A DNA stretch of 64,000 nt. It comes from Paraconexibacter antarcticus (GTDB taxonomy: Bacteria; Actinomycetota; Thermoleophilia; Solirubrobacterales; Solirubrobacteraceae). Shown one piece after another: positions 51,446 through 60,105 of the stretch. Every line of letters starts with the position of its first letter. Position 1 is the first letter of the stretch. Below the pieces are notes generated by a model, which made no database searches, was not told the DNA's origin, and saw nothing but the letters and a program-made list of their open reading frames with translations. Position numbers and translations under genes: made by a program. The DNA is taken from contig NZ_CP098502.1 in assembly GCF_024220175.1 (NCBI RefSeq), forward strand, positions 2,604,001 to 2,668,000. The letters run 5' to 3'.

Positions 51446-51512
51446 CCCCCGGCGCGGTCAGCGTCATCACCGGCAGGCTCCGGGGACCGGCCGGACCATC
51501 CGCACCGGGGCG

Positions 51513-51518
51513 TACTCT
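51513..51518 (+). promoter_or_regulatory. -10 hexamer for dnaE, probably leaderless
   Basis: TACTCT ends eight bases before the GTG start at 51527, and no ribosome binding site is present. Confidence 0.55.
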
Positions 51519-51526
51519 CGTAGGCC

Positions 51527-54500
51527 GTGAGCACCCCGCCTGTCGCCCATCTGCACGTCCACTCCGAGTACTCGTTGTTGGACGGTGCGTGCAAGATCGA
51601 GAAGCTCGCCGAGCGGGCGGCGTCGTTCGGTCAGCCGGCGTTGGGGCTGACGGATCACGGGGTGATGAACGGGGCGATCGAGCACTACAAGGCGTGTAAG
51701 AAGGTCGGGATCAAGCCGCTTCTGGGGTGTGAGGTCTATTACGTGGACGATCACGCCGATCGTCCGGAGCCGGGGTCGGGCCGGCGGATCGAGCGCAACC
51801 ACCTGACGCTTCTGGCGCGGTCTGATCAGGGGTATCGCAACCTCGTCAAGCTCTCGTCCTTGGGCTTTCTGGAGGGGCTGGTCGGGGGCAAGCCGGGCGT
51901 GGACATGGCGCAGCTCGAGGCGCACTCGGACGGGATCATCGCCCTGTCGGGGTGCCTGGCCGGCCGGCTCTGCCAGCGGCTGATCAACGATCGTGACGAT
52001 GAGGCGCGGGAGTACGCCGATCAGCTCGTGCAGGCGTTCGGGCCGGGCAACGTGTACTTCGAGCTGCAGAAGAACGGGATCGCGGCGCAGGAGAAGGCGA
52101 ATCCGGGGATCGAGCGGATCGCGCGTGATCTCGGCGCGTCCGTGGTGGGGACGGGTGATGTGCACTACCTGCGCAAGGAGGACTATCACCACCACACGGC
52201 GCTGTTGTGCGTGCAGACGAAGTCGACGCTCGCGATGCCGAAGATGACGTTCGACACGAACGAGTTCTTCCTGAAGTCCAACGAGGAGATGGCTCAGGAC
52301 TTTGCGCAGTGGCCGGAGGCGCTGGCGGCGACGGTGGAGATCGCCGAGCGCTGTGAGGTGGAGATCCCGCTGGGGGGTCAGCTGATCCCGCGGTTCCTCC
52401 CGGAAGGTGAGGACGAGCGGCAGTACCTGCGTGACCGGGTGATGGAGGGGATGCACGCCCGGTACGGCATGCCGCTGCCGGCGGAGGCGATCGAGCGGAT
52501 GGAGATGGAGCTCGGGGTCATCGACCGGATGGGCTTCAACGCGTACTTCCTCATCGTGTGGGACTTCGTGAAGTGGGCCAAGGACAACGGCGTGGCGGTC
52601 GGTCCGGGGCGTGGGTCGGCGGCGGGCTCGCTGATCGCGTACACGCTGAACATCACCGACCTCGACCCGATCAAGCACGACCTGCTGTTCGAGCGGTTCC
52701 TGAACCCCGAGCGGGTGTCGATGCCGGATATCGACATCGATTTCTCCGTCCGCGGGCGTGAGCGCGTGATGCAGTACGTGGTGGAGAAGTACGGCCGCGA
52801 GTCCGTCGCCCAGATCATCACCTTCGGCAAGATGCTCCCGCGCGCGGCGACGAAGGACGCCGCCCGCGTGCTCGGGCACGACTACGGCGTCGGCGACCGC
52901 CTCGCGAAGCTCATCCCCGACCCCGAGCAGGGCCGCTCGCCGACGTTCGAGTCCTGCCTGCAGGACGGGCAGGACCTGAAGGCGGCCTACGACTCGGACC
53001 CGACCGCCAAGCAGGTCATCGACGTCGCCCGCGGCCTCGAGGGCATCGTCCGCTCGAACTCGATCCACGCCGCCGCGGTCGTCATCGCGGGCATGCCGCT
53101 CACCGACGTGGTGCCGCTGCAGCTCGCGGACGCGCGCACGACGGACGAGCACGGCAACAAGGTCTACAAGCAGGTCACGCAGTTCTCGATGAAGCCGGTC
53201 GAGGACCTCGGCCTGCTGAAGATGGACTTCCTCGGCCTGCGCAACCTCGACGTCATCGAGGACGCGCTGGACATCCTCGAGCGGTCCACCGGCACGCGGC
53301 CGGACATGGCGAACCTGCCGATGGACGACAAGGCGACGTACGACATGCTCGCCCGCGGCGACTCCGTCGGCGTCTTCCAGTTCGAGTCCGAGGGGATGCA
53401 GGGCGCGCTGCAGAAGGTGAAGCCCACGGAGTTCGACGACCTCGTCGCGCTCGTGTCGCTCTACCGCCCCGGCGCGATGGACCAGATCCCGACCTACGCG
53501 CGTGGCAAGCGCGACCCCGAGTCGGTGCAGTCCCGCGACGAGCGGCTGGACCCGATCATCGGCCCGACGTACGGCGTGATCCTGTACCAGGAGCAGGCCA
53601 TGCAGATCTCCAAGGCGCTCGGCGGGTTCTCCGGCGCCAAGGCGGACGACCTGCGCAAGGCGATCGGCAAGAAGAACCGTGCCGCGATGGCCGAGCTCGA
53701 GCCCGCGTTCCGCGAGGGCTGCGCGAGGAACGGCGTCGCCCCGCAGACGATCGACTGGCTGTGGGAGACGAACGAGAAGTCCGCCGACTACTCGTTCAAC
53801 AAGTCGCACGCCGCCTGCTACGCCCTCATCTCCTACCGGACCGCCTGGCTGAAGGCGAACCACCCCGCCGAGTACATGGCGGCGCTCATCTCGTCCGTCA
53901 TGGACACGAAGGACAAGGTCCCGTTCTTCGCCGCCCGCTGCGACGAGATGGGGATCGAGGTCCTCCCGCCCGACGTGAACCTCTCCGACCACGAGTTCGT
54001 CGTCGTCGAGGGCAACATCCGCTTCGGCCTCGACGCCGTGAAGGGCGTCGGCTACGCCGCGGTCGAGGCGATCAAGGCCGCCCGTGACGAGGGCGGCCCG
54101 TTCTCGTCGCTGTGGGAGTTCTGCGAGCGCGTCGACCCCCGCGCGGTGAACAAGAAGGCGATCGAGTCGCTCATCAAGTGCGGCGCCTTCTCCTCGACCG
54201 GTGCGAGCCGCAAGGGCATGCTCGAGGTGCTCGAGCAGGCGCAGGGGGCCGGCCAGAAGGCGCAGATGGACGCCCAGATCGGGCAGGGGTCGATCTTCGA
54301 CATGTTCGACGCCGGCGGCGGCGACGCCCCGTCCGCGTTCTCGGCGCCGCTGCACCCGCCGATCCCGAACGAGGAGTTCGAGCAGACCGAGCTCCTCGCC
54401 CTCGAGAAGGAGTCGATCGGCCTCTTCCTCTCGGCGCATCCGCTCAAGGAGGTCCGCGAGGCGCTCATCGTCAAGACGGACTACCGGCTGTCCGAGCTCG

Positions 54501-55171
54501 GGAACGTCAAGGACCAGGAGTGGGTGAAGGTCGGCGGCATCGTCACCGCGGCGAAGAAGATCCGCACGAAGTCCGGTGACCCGATGATGTTCGCGACCCT
54601 CGACGACCTCGAGGGGTCGGTCGAGCTGCTCGTCTTCCCGAAGACGCTGCAGGAGCACGAGCCGCAGGTCGACCAGGTCATCATCGTCCGCGGCAAGGTC
54701 GACCACGGCGACAAGGGCACCTCCGTCATCGTCCAGGAGATCAAGCCCTTCACGCCGTCGGCGAAGGAGGTCGAGGCGGCGAAGGAGGCCGTCGCGAAGA
54801 TCCCCGTCGGCCCGCAGCCGATCCAATACCACGTGGACGCGACGAAGCTCCCGCGCACGATCATCGACGACCTGAAGTACATCCTGGAGACGTTCCCGGG
54901 GGAGTCGGAGCTCGTTCTCGCGCTCGAGACGACGCAGGGCCAGCGCTGGCTGCGCTTCGGCGACGCCTACCGCGTGAAGTCCTCTCCGACGCTCAAGGCC
55001 GAGCTCGACCACCTCCTCGGTGCGGCGACGATCCGGCGCCCTGTGGTGACCGAGGAGGTCCAGGTCTCGGTGGCCGTGGCCGACGACGGCCACGACGGCG
55101 ACCCGGGTCCGCAGGAGCCGTCCTTCGCGCCCGGCGACGAGGAGCACCACTCCGCGCCGCAGCCCGCCTGA
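51527..55171 (+). CDS. dnaE: DNA polymerase III alpha subunit
   Basis: 1,214 residues, full length for a DnaE1-type polymerase. The PHP domain starts HLHVHSEYSLLDGAC with the metal-binding TDHG. The palm has GPGRGSAAGS and the catalytic PDIDIDF (about residue 403). The finger, beta-binding, tandem HhH and OB-fold domains (about 1000-1090) follow. It is the main replicative polymerase. The codon use changes inside the gene: up to about 52,770 many codons end in G or T (GGG, GTG, CTG, GAT, TGT), after that nearly all end in C (GGC, GTC, CTC, GAC) as in the neighbours. The protein itself reads through without any break. Confidence 0.98.
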   Translation: MSTPPVAHLHVHSEYSLLDGACKIEKLAERAASFGQPALGLTDHGVMNGAIEHYKACKKVGIKPLLGCEVYYVDDHADRPEPGSGRRIERNHLTLLARSDQGYRNLVKLSSLGFLEGLVGGKPGVDMAQLEAHSDGIIALSGCLAGRLCQRLINDRDDEAREYADQLVQAFGPGNVYFELQKNGIAAQEKANPGIERIARDLGASVVGTGDVHYLRKEDYHHHTALLCVQTKSTLAMPKMTFDTNEFFLKSNEEMAQDFAQWPEALAATVEIAERCEVEIPLGGQLIPRFLPEGEDERQYLRDRVMEGMHARYGMPLPAEAIERMEMELGVIDRMGFNAYFLIVWDFVKWAKDNGVAVGPGRGSAAGSLIAYTLNITDLDPIKHDLLFERFLNPERVSMPDIDIDFSVRGRERVMQYVVEKYGRESVAQIITFGKMLPRAATKDAARVLGHDYGVGDRLAKLIPDPEQGRSPTFESCLQDGQDLKAAYDSDPTAKQVIDVARGLEGIVRSNSIHAAAVVIAGMPLTDVVPLQLADARTTDEHGNKVYKQVTQFSMKPVEDLGLLKMDFLGLRNLDVIEDALDILERSTGTRPDMANLPMDDKATYDMLARGDSVGVFQFESEGMQGALQKVKPTEFDDLVALVSLYRPGAMDQIPTYARGKRDPESVQSRDERLDPIIGPTYGVILYQEQAMQISKALGGFSGAKADDLRKAIGKKNRAAMAELEPAFREGCARNGVAPQTIDWLWETNEKSADYSFNKSHAACYALISYRTAWLKANHPAEYMAALISSVMDTKDKVPFFAARCDEMGIEVLPPDVNLSDHEFVVVEGNIRFGLDAVKGVGYAAVEAIKAARDEGGPFSSLWEFCERVDPRAVNKKAIESLIKCGAFSSTGASRKGMLEVLEQAQGAGQKAQMDAQIGQGSIFDMFDAGGGDAPSAFSAPLHPPIPNEEFEQTELLALEKESIGLFLSAHPLKEVREALIVKTDYRLSELGNVKDQEWVKVGGIVTAAKKIRTKSGDPMMFATLDDLEGSVELLVFPKTLQEHEPQVDQVIIVRGKVDHGDKGTSVIVQEIKPFTPSAKEVEAAKEAVAKIPVGPQPIQYHVDATKLPRTIIDDLKYILETFPGESELVLALETTQGQRWLRFGDAYRVKSSPTLKAELDHLLGAATIRRPVVTEEVQVSVAVADDGHDGDPGPQEPSFAPGDEEHHSAPQPA

Positions 55172-55185
55172 GCGGCGGCGCCCGC

Positions 55186-55191
55186 TAGCGT
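55186..55191 (+). promoter_or_regulatory. -10 hexamer for the SUI1 gene, probably leaderless
   Basis: TAGCGT ends seven bases before the ATG at 55199; the spacing matches the other short-leader genes. Confidence 0.45.
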
Positions 55192-55198
55192 CCCGGGC

Positions 55199-55528
55199 AT
55201 GGCCAAGCGCGACAGCAGCCGGGTCGTCTACTCGACCTCGGACGGGGACCTGCGCAAGGCCCGCGACCCCAAGCCGGCCGCCGCCGCCGGCGGGCGCGTG
55301 AAGGTCCGCCGCGAGACCTCGGGCCGGCGCGGCAAGACCGTGACGACGGTGTCGAACGTCCCGCTCGGCGAGGACGCCCTCCGTGACCTCGCGGGCAAGC
55401 TCAAGAAGCGCTGCGGCGTCGGCGGGTCCGCCAAGGACGGGGTCATCGAGCTGCAGGGTGACCACCGCGACGCCGTGATGGAGCTCCTCGCCGCCGAGGG
55501 TCTCGACGCCGTCCTCGCGGGCGGCTGA
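55199..55528 (+). CDS. SUI1/eIF1-family translation factor (YciH-like)
   Basis: 109 residues. The SUI1 fold covers about residues 30-107, with KVRRETSGRRGKTVTTV and LKKRCGVGGSAKDGVIELQGDH, the basic loop and Gly-rich turn typical of bacterial YciH and eIF1. Such proteins bind the small ribosomal subunit near the P site and affect start selection in the cases studied. It is 27 bases after dnaE on the same strand, with its own probable promoter. Confidence 0.93.
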   Translation: MAKRDSSRVVYSTSDGDLRKARDPKPAAAAGGRVKVRRETSGRRGKTVTTVSNVPLGEDALRDLAGKLKKRCGVGGSAKDGVIELQGDHRDAVMELLAAEGLDAVLAGG

Positions 55529-55659
55529 CGACGGCCGGCGCGCCGCGGCGAACCGCCGAAACCCGACAAGCGCCCGACTGGGGGACGAAAAACGGGTTCC
55601 GGCCTCAGGCGCGGGCGGCGGCGCGGGCCGAGGGGGCCTCGGGCGAGGGCCGGGGCCCC

Positions 55660-56520
55660 TCACGCGCGGGCGGCGAGCCCGCGCTCGCGGAGCACGGCGC
55701 AGAGCGCGAGCTCCTCGGCCGGGGTGCCCTTGCGGTCCGGGCCCGGGGTCTCGAGGACGACGGGCAGCCCCTCGAAGCGCGGCTCGGACAGGAAGACCGC
55801 GCAGCCGTCCTCGCCGAGCTCGCCCTTGCCGATGTCCGCGTGCCGGTCCCGGTTCGAGCCGAGGCCGACCTCGGAGTCGTTGAGGTGCAGCGAGCCGAGG
55901 CGGCCGATGCCGACCTTCGCGTCGCATTCGTCGAGCGTCGCGGCCAGCCCCTCGGCCGTCCGGATGTCGTGCCCCGACGCATAGAGGTGGCAGGAGTCGA
56001 GGCAGAGGCCGAGGCGCTCGTCGCCGCCCGCGGCCTCGATGAGCGCGGCGAGCTCGTCGAAGGAGCGACCGAGGGTGCCGCCCGCCCCGGCGGTGTTCTC
56101 GAGGTGGAGCGCGCAGTGCTCGGTCTCCGCGAGCGCCTCGCGGATGAGCGCGCCGGCGCGGGCGATCGCCTCGCCGACGTCGCCGGTCTTCGCCGACCCG
56201 GGGTGCAGGACGACCGCGTGCGCGCCGAGCGCGTCCCCGGCCGCGAGCGACGCCGTCAGCGACGTGAGGGTCTTCGCGCGGATCTCCGGATCGTCCGAGC
56301 CCGCGTTCAGGAGGTACACCGCGTGGATGAGGAGGGCGTCGACCGCCGAGGCCCCCATGTCGGCGCGGAAGCGCGCGACGTCCGCCTCCTTGTAGACCGT
56401 CGGCCGCCACATCCGCGGGCTCTGGTTGAAGATCTGGATGGCGCGCGCGCCGCGCTCGGTGCCGCGGGCGACGGCGTTGTAGACCCCGCCGGCGGGGGAG
56501 ACGTGGCAACCGATGAGCAT
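55660..56520 (-). CDS. nfo: Endonuclease IV (AP endonuclease)
   Basis: 286 residues of the AP endonuclease 2 TIM-barrel family. It has the start IGCHVSPAGGVYNAV, and zinc ligands are visible in ALLIHAVYLLN, LHLENTAGAGG, CLDSCHLYASGHDI, HLNDSEVGLGSNRDRHADIG and VLETPG. It cuts DNA 5' of abasic sites in base-excision repair. It is divergent from gltX, with the start codons about 70-80 bases apart. Confidence 0.96.
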   Translation of the reverse strand: MLIGCHVSPAGGVYNAVARGTERGARAIQIFNQSPRMWRPTVYKEADVARFRADMGASAVDALLIHAVYLLNAGSDDPEIRAKTLTSLTASLAAGDALGAHAVVLHPGSAKTGDVGEAIARAGALIREALAETEHCALHLENTAGAGGTLGRSFDELAALIEAAGGDERLGLCLDSCHLYASGHDIRTAEGLAATLDECDAKVGIGRLGSLHLNDSEVGLGSNRDRHADIGKGELGEDGCAVFLSEPRFEGLPVVLETPGPDRKGTPAEELALCAVLRERGLAARA

Positions 56521-56597
56521 CGGACAAGGATGACGCCCGGATGGCGTCGAGGGGGTCAGGGTGCGGGCCGGAAGCCCGCACGGGCATCATGTCCCCA

Positions 56598-57920
56598 ATG
56601 CGTGTCCGCTTCGCCCCCAGCCCCACCGGCGCCCTCCACATCGGTGGTGCCCGCGCCGCCCTCTACAACTGGCTCATGGCCCGCGGCAGCGGGGGCACGA
56701 TGGTCCTGCGCATCGAGGACACCGACCGCGAGCGGTCGACGCCTGAGAACGTCGAGCAGATCCTCGACGCGCTCCGCTGGCTGCAGATCGACTGGGACGA
56801 GGGCCCGATCTCCCAGGTCGAGCGCTCCGGCCGCCACGAGGAGGTCCTGCAGCAGCTCCTCGACGCGGGCCACGCCTACCGCAGCACCGCGACGGGCGAC
56901 GACGTCAAGGCCTACAAGGCCGAGCACGGGGCCGACAAGGGGTTCCGCGGCACCCCGGAGGCCGAGGGCGCCGTCCGCCTCCGTGTGCCGGACGAGGGCG
57001 CGACCGTCGTCCACGACCTCGTCCGCGGCGACACGACCTTCCAGCACGTCCACCTCGACGACCCGGTCATCGCCCGGGCCGACGGCACGGCGCTCTACAA
57101 CTTCGCGGTCGCCGTCGACGACGCCGACGCCGGCATCACCCATGTGGTCCGCGGCGAGGACCACCTCTCCAACACGCCGAAGCAGCTGCTCGTCTACGTC
57201 GCGATGGGCGTGGAGCCGCCGCAGTTCGCGCACCTGCCGCTGCTCCACGGTCCCGACGGCAAGAAGCTCTCCAAGCGTCACGGCGCCGCCTCGGTGCAGG
57301 AGCTCCGCGACGCCGGGTACCTGCCCGCCGCGATCCGCAACTACATCGCGCTGCTCGGCTGGGGCGACACGGACGACGAGACGCTCATCAGCACCGACGA
57401 GCTCGTCCGGCGCTTCGACGTCTCCCGCGTGTCGAAGAACCCGGCGCAGTTCGACGAGAAGAAGCTGCGCTGGATGAACGGTCGCTACCTGCGCGGGCTC
57501 TCGCTCGACGAGCTGACCGCCGAGCTCGAGGCGTTCACTGGGCGCACCGGGCTGCGGGAGGCCGTCGCGATCTCCCGCGAGAAGATCCAGACGCTGGCGG
57601 ACTTCTGGCCGCTGGCCGGCTTCATCTTCGACGGGCCGACCGACGGGGACGAGAAGGCCCGCGCGAAGTGGCTCACCGAGGAGGGCCGCGCCACGCTCGG
57701 CGCCGCACACGACGCCCTCGCGGCGCTGCCCGCCTGGGACCATCCCTCGATCGAGGCGGCGCTGCAGGAGGTCCTCGAGGCGCGTGAGCTGAAGCCCGGC
57801 GCGCTCTTCCAGCCCATTCGCGTGGCCCTCGCCGGGACCGCGGTGTCGCCCGGCATCTTCGAGACGCTGACCGTCCTCGGGCGCGAGCCGTCGCTCGAGC
57901 GCATCGCCGCCGCCCGCTGA
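56598..57920 (+). CDS. gltX: Glutamyl-tRNA synthetase
   Basis: 440 residues from ATG 56598; ATG 56589 would add three residues. Class I synthetase with the HIGH-like HIGGARAALYNWL, catalytic KLSKRHG, and RFAPSPTGALHIGG start. The C-terminal helical anticodon-binding domain is complete. It is somewhat shorter than usual GluRS (about 470-490). The Arg/Leu needed to tell tRNA-Glu from tRNA-Gln cannot be judged by eye, so it may be non-discriminating. It stands alone and is followed by a 175-base gap. Confidence 0.95.
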   Translation: MRVRFAPSPTGALHIGGARAALYNWLMARGSGGTMVLRIEDTDRERSTPENVEQILDALRWLQIDWDEGPISQVERSGRHEEVLQQLLDAGHAYRSTATGDDVKAYKAEHGADKGFRGTPEAEGAVRLRVPDEGATVVHDLVRGDTTFQHVHLDDPVIARADGTALYNFAVAVDDADAGITHVVRGEDHLSNTPKQLLVYVAMGVEPPQFAHLPLLHGPDGKKLSKRHGAASVQELRDAGYLPAAIRNYIALLGWGDTDDETLISTDELVRRFDVSRVSKNPAQFDEKKLRWMNGRYLRGLSLDELTAELEAFTGRTGLREAVAISREKIQTLADFWPLAGFIFDGPTDGDEKARAKWLTEEGRATLGAAHDALAALPAWDHPSIEAALQEVLEARELKPGALFQPIRVALAGTAVSPGIFETLTVLGREPSLERIAAAR

Positions 57921-58095
57921 CGGCCCGCGCCGACGGCCCGCGCGCCGGAATCCGGGCGGTGGACGGTGTCTCGCGCGCGGTGTGCCGAAGGGGTGATCTG
58001 ACACTTCTTTTCCGGAATCGTTCAATCATCCGTCCACATCTGCCGATGAAGGGGTCGTACCGACGTCCACGGATCGACCTGAGAGCGTTATCCCG

Positions 58096-59199
58096 ATGAA
58101 CACCCCCGCCGCCGCCTTCGCCACCACCCCCGGCCCCGACACCGCCACCGGCGCCGACCAGGCAGGCACCCAGCGTCATCACAACGAAGGTCACGGCCGT
58201 CGCCTCACCGCCGCGTTCGAGGCCCTCGAGGCGTTCCCCGCCCTGGCCGAGTCCCGCAACCGCCTGCTCCGCCTCGTCTCCGCCGACCGCGTCTCGACGA
58301 GCGAGGTCGTCGGCGCCGTCGAGTCCGACGTCGCCCTCGTCATCGCCGTCCTGCGGCTCGGCAACCAGGTCGAGGGCAAGACCCGCGGCCGCGTCGAGTC
58401 GGTGGTCCAGGCCGTCGAGCTGCTCTCGCCGGAGGCCGTCCAGTCGCTCGCGACCCGCGCGCGCACCTTCGACTTCTTCGAGCGTTCGAGCGTCTGGGAC
58501 GCCGCGCCGGAGCGCTTTCGCCTGCACGGCGTCGCGACGCAGCGGGCGGCCGACCGCCTCGCGCAGGAGGCCGAGTACGAGCACCGCGACCGCCTGATGG
58601 TCACCGCGCTGCTGCACGACATCGGCAAGCTCGTGCTCATGCACGCCTACCCGGGCTACCCGCAGCAGGTGCACGCCGGCGCGCGCACGCCCGAGGAGCG
58701 GATCCACCGTGAGCGCCGCGAGCTCGGCGTCGATCACGCCCTCGTCGGCGGCGTCCTCGCCCGCCGCTGGGGCCTGCCGAAGGCCGTCGCCTCGGTCATC
58801 GAGCGTCACCACTCCGACGACGCGACCGGTGAGGCCGCGTTCGTCCGCCTCGCCGACATGCTCGCCCACTACGCCCAGGGCGGCGCGGTCTCCCCGACCG
58901 AGCTGCTGCGCTGCGCCCGCGTCATCGGCCTCGGCCCGACCGAGCTGCGCTCGGTCATGTACGACCTCCCGTACCCGACGACGGGCCGCACCCGCCAGAT
59001 CGACCCGTGCCCGCTGTCCTCCCGCGAGGTCGAGGTCCTCAAGCGCCTCTCCGAGGGCAAGGTCTACAAGCAGATCGCCCTCGAGCTGCAGCTCTCCACG
59101 AGCACGGTCCGCACCCACCTGCACAACATCTACGGCAAGCTCGGCGCCGTCGACCGCGCCCAGGCCGTGCTGATGGCGACGGAGCGGGGCTGGCTGTGA
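58096..59199 (+). CDS. HDOD/HD-domain protein with C-terminal LuxR-type HTH
   Basis: 367 residues. After a disordered N-terminus (1-35), residues about 36-130 match the HDOD pattern (FPALAESRNRLLRLVS, VSTSEVVGAVESDVAL, VVQAVELLSPEAVQSLA). An HD motif follows with His174-Asp175 in TALLHDIGKLVLMHAYPG. The last 65 residues are a GerE/LuxR HTH with PLSSREVEVLKRLSEG, KQIALELQLSTSTVRTHLHN. The design suggests a signalling protein whose HDOD/HD part senses or relays a signal and whose HTH binds DNA. The full set of HD phosphodiesterase ligands is not evident, so catalytic activity is doubtful. No partner gene is adjacent. Confidence 0.9.
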   Translation: MNTPAAAFATTPGPDTATGADQAGTQRHHNEGHGRRLTAAFEALEAFPALAESRNRLLRLVSADRVSTSEVVGAVESDVALVIAVLRLGNQVEGKTRGRVESVVQAVELLSPEAVQSLATRARTFDFFERSSVWDAAPERFRLHGVATQRAADRLAQEAEYEHRDRLMVTALLHDIGKLVLMHAYPGYPQQVHAGARTPEERIHRERRELGVDHALVGGVLARRWGLPKAVASVIERHHSDDATGEAAFVRLADMLAHYAQGGAVSPTELLRCARVIGLGPTELRSVMYDLPYPTTGRTRQIDPCPLSSREVEVLKRLSEGKVYKQIALELQLSTSTVRTHLHNIYGKLGAVDRAQAVLMATERGWL

Positions 59200-59291
59200 T
59201 TCGCCTCGCCTAGCGGCTCGGCGAACCACTGGGAGTTCCTCGCCCAGGGGCCCGGAACATCCCGGGCGGGGAAGCCCGCCGTCCGGTGCCA

Positions 59292-59297
59292 TACGAT
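59292..59297 (+). promoter_or_regulatory. -10 hexamer for the Rrf2 regulator
   Basis: TACGAT (preceded by CCA) ends 11 bases before the ATG at 59309. Confidence 0.45.
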
Positions 59298-59308
59298 CGA
59301 GGTCCCCG

Positions 59309-59701
59309 ATGATCTCGATCACGACGAAGAGCCCCTACGCCCTGAAGGCGCTGACCGAGCTCGGTCGCGCCGGCGACAGCGGGCCGGTGCCGATCGGTGA
59401 GCTCGCCCGTCGCCGGGACGTCCCGGTCCAGTTCCTCGAGCAGCTCTTCGCAACCCTGCGCCGCGCCGGCGTCCTGAAGTCCCAGCGCGGGGTGAAGGGC
59501 GGCTACTCGTTCGCCCGTGAGCCCGCGACGATCACCGTCCTGGAGGTCGTCGAGCTGCTCGACGGCCCCCTCGGCCGGGACGCGGAGGGCATCTTCGCCG
59601 ACGCCGCCGCCGCCGCCCGCAAGGTCCTCGGCGAGACGACGATCGCGGATGTCGTCGAGGCCGAGACCCGGGCGGCCGGGGTCACGATGTACTACATCTA
59701 A
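59309..59701 (+). CDS. Rrf2-family transcription regulator without cysteines
   Basis: 130 residues. It has the Rrf2 winged helix (SPYALKALTELGRAG, IGELARRRDVPVQFLEQLF, GVLKSQRGVKGGY) and the dimer helix. The family includes the Fe-S sensors IscR, NsrR and RsrR and the metal-free CymR type. This protein has no Cys at all, so it cannot carry the three-Cys cluster of IscR/NsrR; a CymR-like role is possible. The last residues are MYYI. It is transcribed alone and is followed by non-coding DNA. Confidence 0.92.
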   Translation: MISITTKSPYALKALTELGRAGDSGPVPIGELARRRDVPVQFLEQLFATLRRAGVLKSQRGVKGGYSFAREPATITVLEVVELLDGPLGRDAEGIFADAAAAARKVLGETTIADVVEAETRAAGVTMYYI

Positions 59702-59855
59702 AATAGGGGTCCTGTGGGGGGCGTAAAGCCCATGAACACTGGGTTTGTGTCCGCCACAGACCGCTAGAAACCGCCACCGACTGCAGCGCGCGCTGCAGTT
59801 TCTGAGGACCGGACAGGGTCCGCCGGGGCGTCGGTTAGTATCGGTGTCCGAGCAC

Positions 59856-59965
59856 GTCCCACACGTGCGACCAAAATCAGAGGCCGCCATGGAGCGGCCT
59901 TTCTTTTGCCGCCTCAGCGTGTACTAGACTCTGTCCCACACGTCACCAGTGGTGCGACCAAAATC
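59856..59965 (+). repeat. Two copies of a GTCCCACACGT ... GTGCGACCAAAATC box
   Basis: Copy 1 (59856-59878) has both halves joined through a shared GT; copy 2 (59933-59965) has the same two halves separated by eight extra bases (CACCAGTG). They may be operator sites for the XRE regulator or attachment-related repeats. Each copy is followed, nearby, by a hairpin. Confidence 0.6.
59881..59907 (+). terminator. Terminator-like hairpin
   Basis: AGGCCGC and its complement around a 6-base loop, followed by TTCTTTT. It lies two bases after the first GTGCGACCAAAATC box. Confidence 0.65.
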
Positions 59966-59999
59966 GCTCACCTGTTCGACCCATAGGAGTTAAGGACCC

Positions 60000-60020
60000 A
60001 CGGCCGCCCATGGCGGCCGT
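60000..60020 (+). repeat. Perfect GC-rich hairpin
   Basis: ACGGCCGCC and GGCGGCCGT around a CAT centre, with no T-run. It follows the second box and precedes the XRE gene by 85 bases. Confidence 0.5.
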
Positions 60021-60105
60021 TCGCGTACCCGGGCACGAAAGCACGCCTAGGGCGCCTCATCGCGGCATCTAAAGCAACCCAGCCGTCTTCCGTTCGGGAG
60101 GCGCT

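Larger units (their letters stand above)
59702..60105. other. Non-coding region at the start of a second mobile element
   Basis: 404 bp with no gene. It contains a perfect 18-bp palindrome CTGCAGCGCGCGCTGCAG (59781-59798), a TAGTAT hexamer (59837-59842), two copies of a GTGCGACCAAAATC box and two strong hairpins. The XRE gene that follows marks the element's regulatory end. Confidence 0.6.

Noticed and set aside
51467..56641. 1,724-residue minus-strand frame covering dnaE and the SUI1 gene
   Set aside because: It spans three real genes in antisense and has no domain; composition is typical of a shadow frame.
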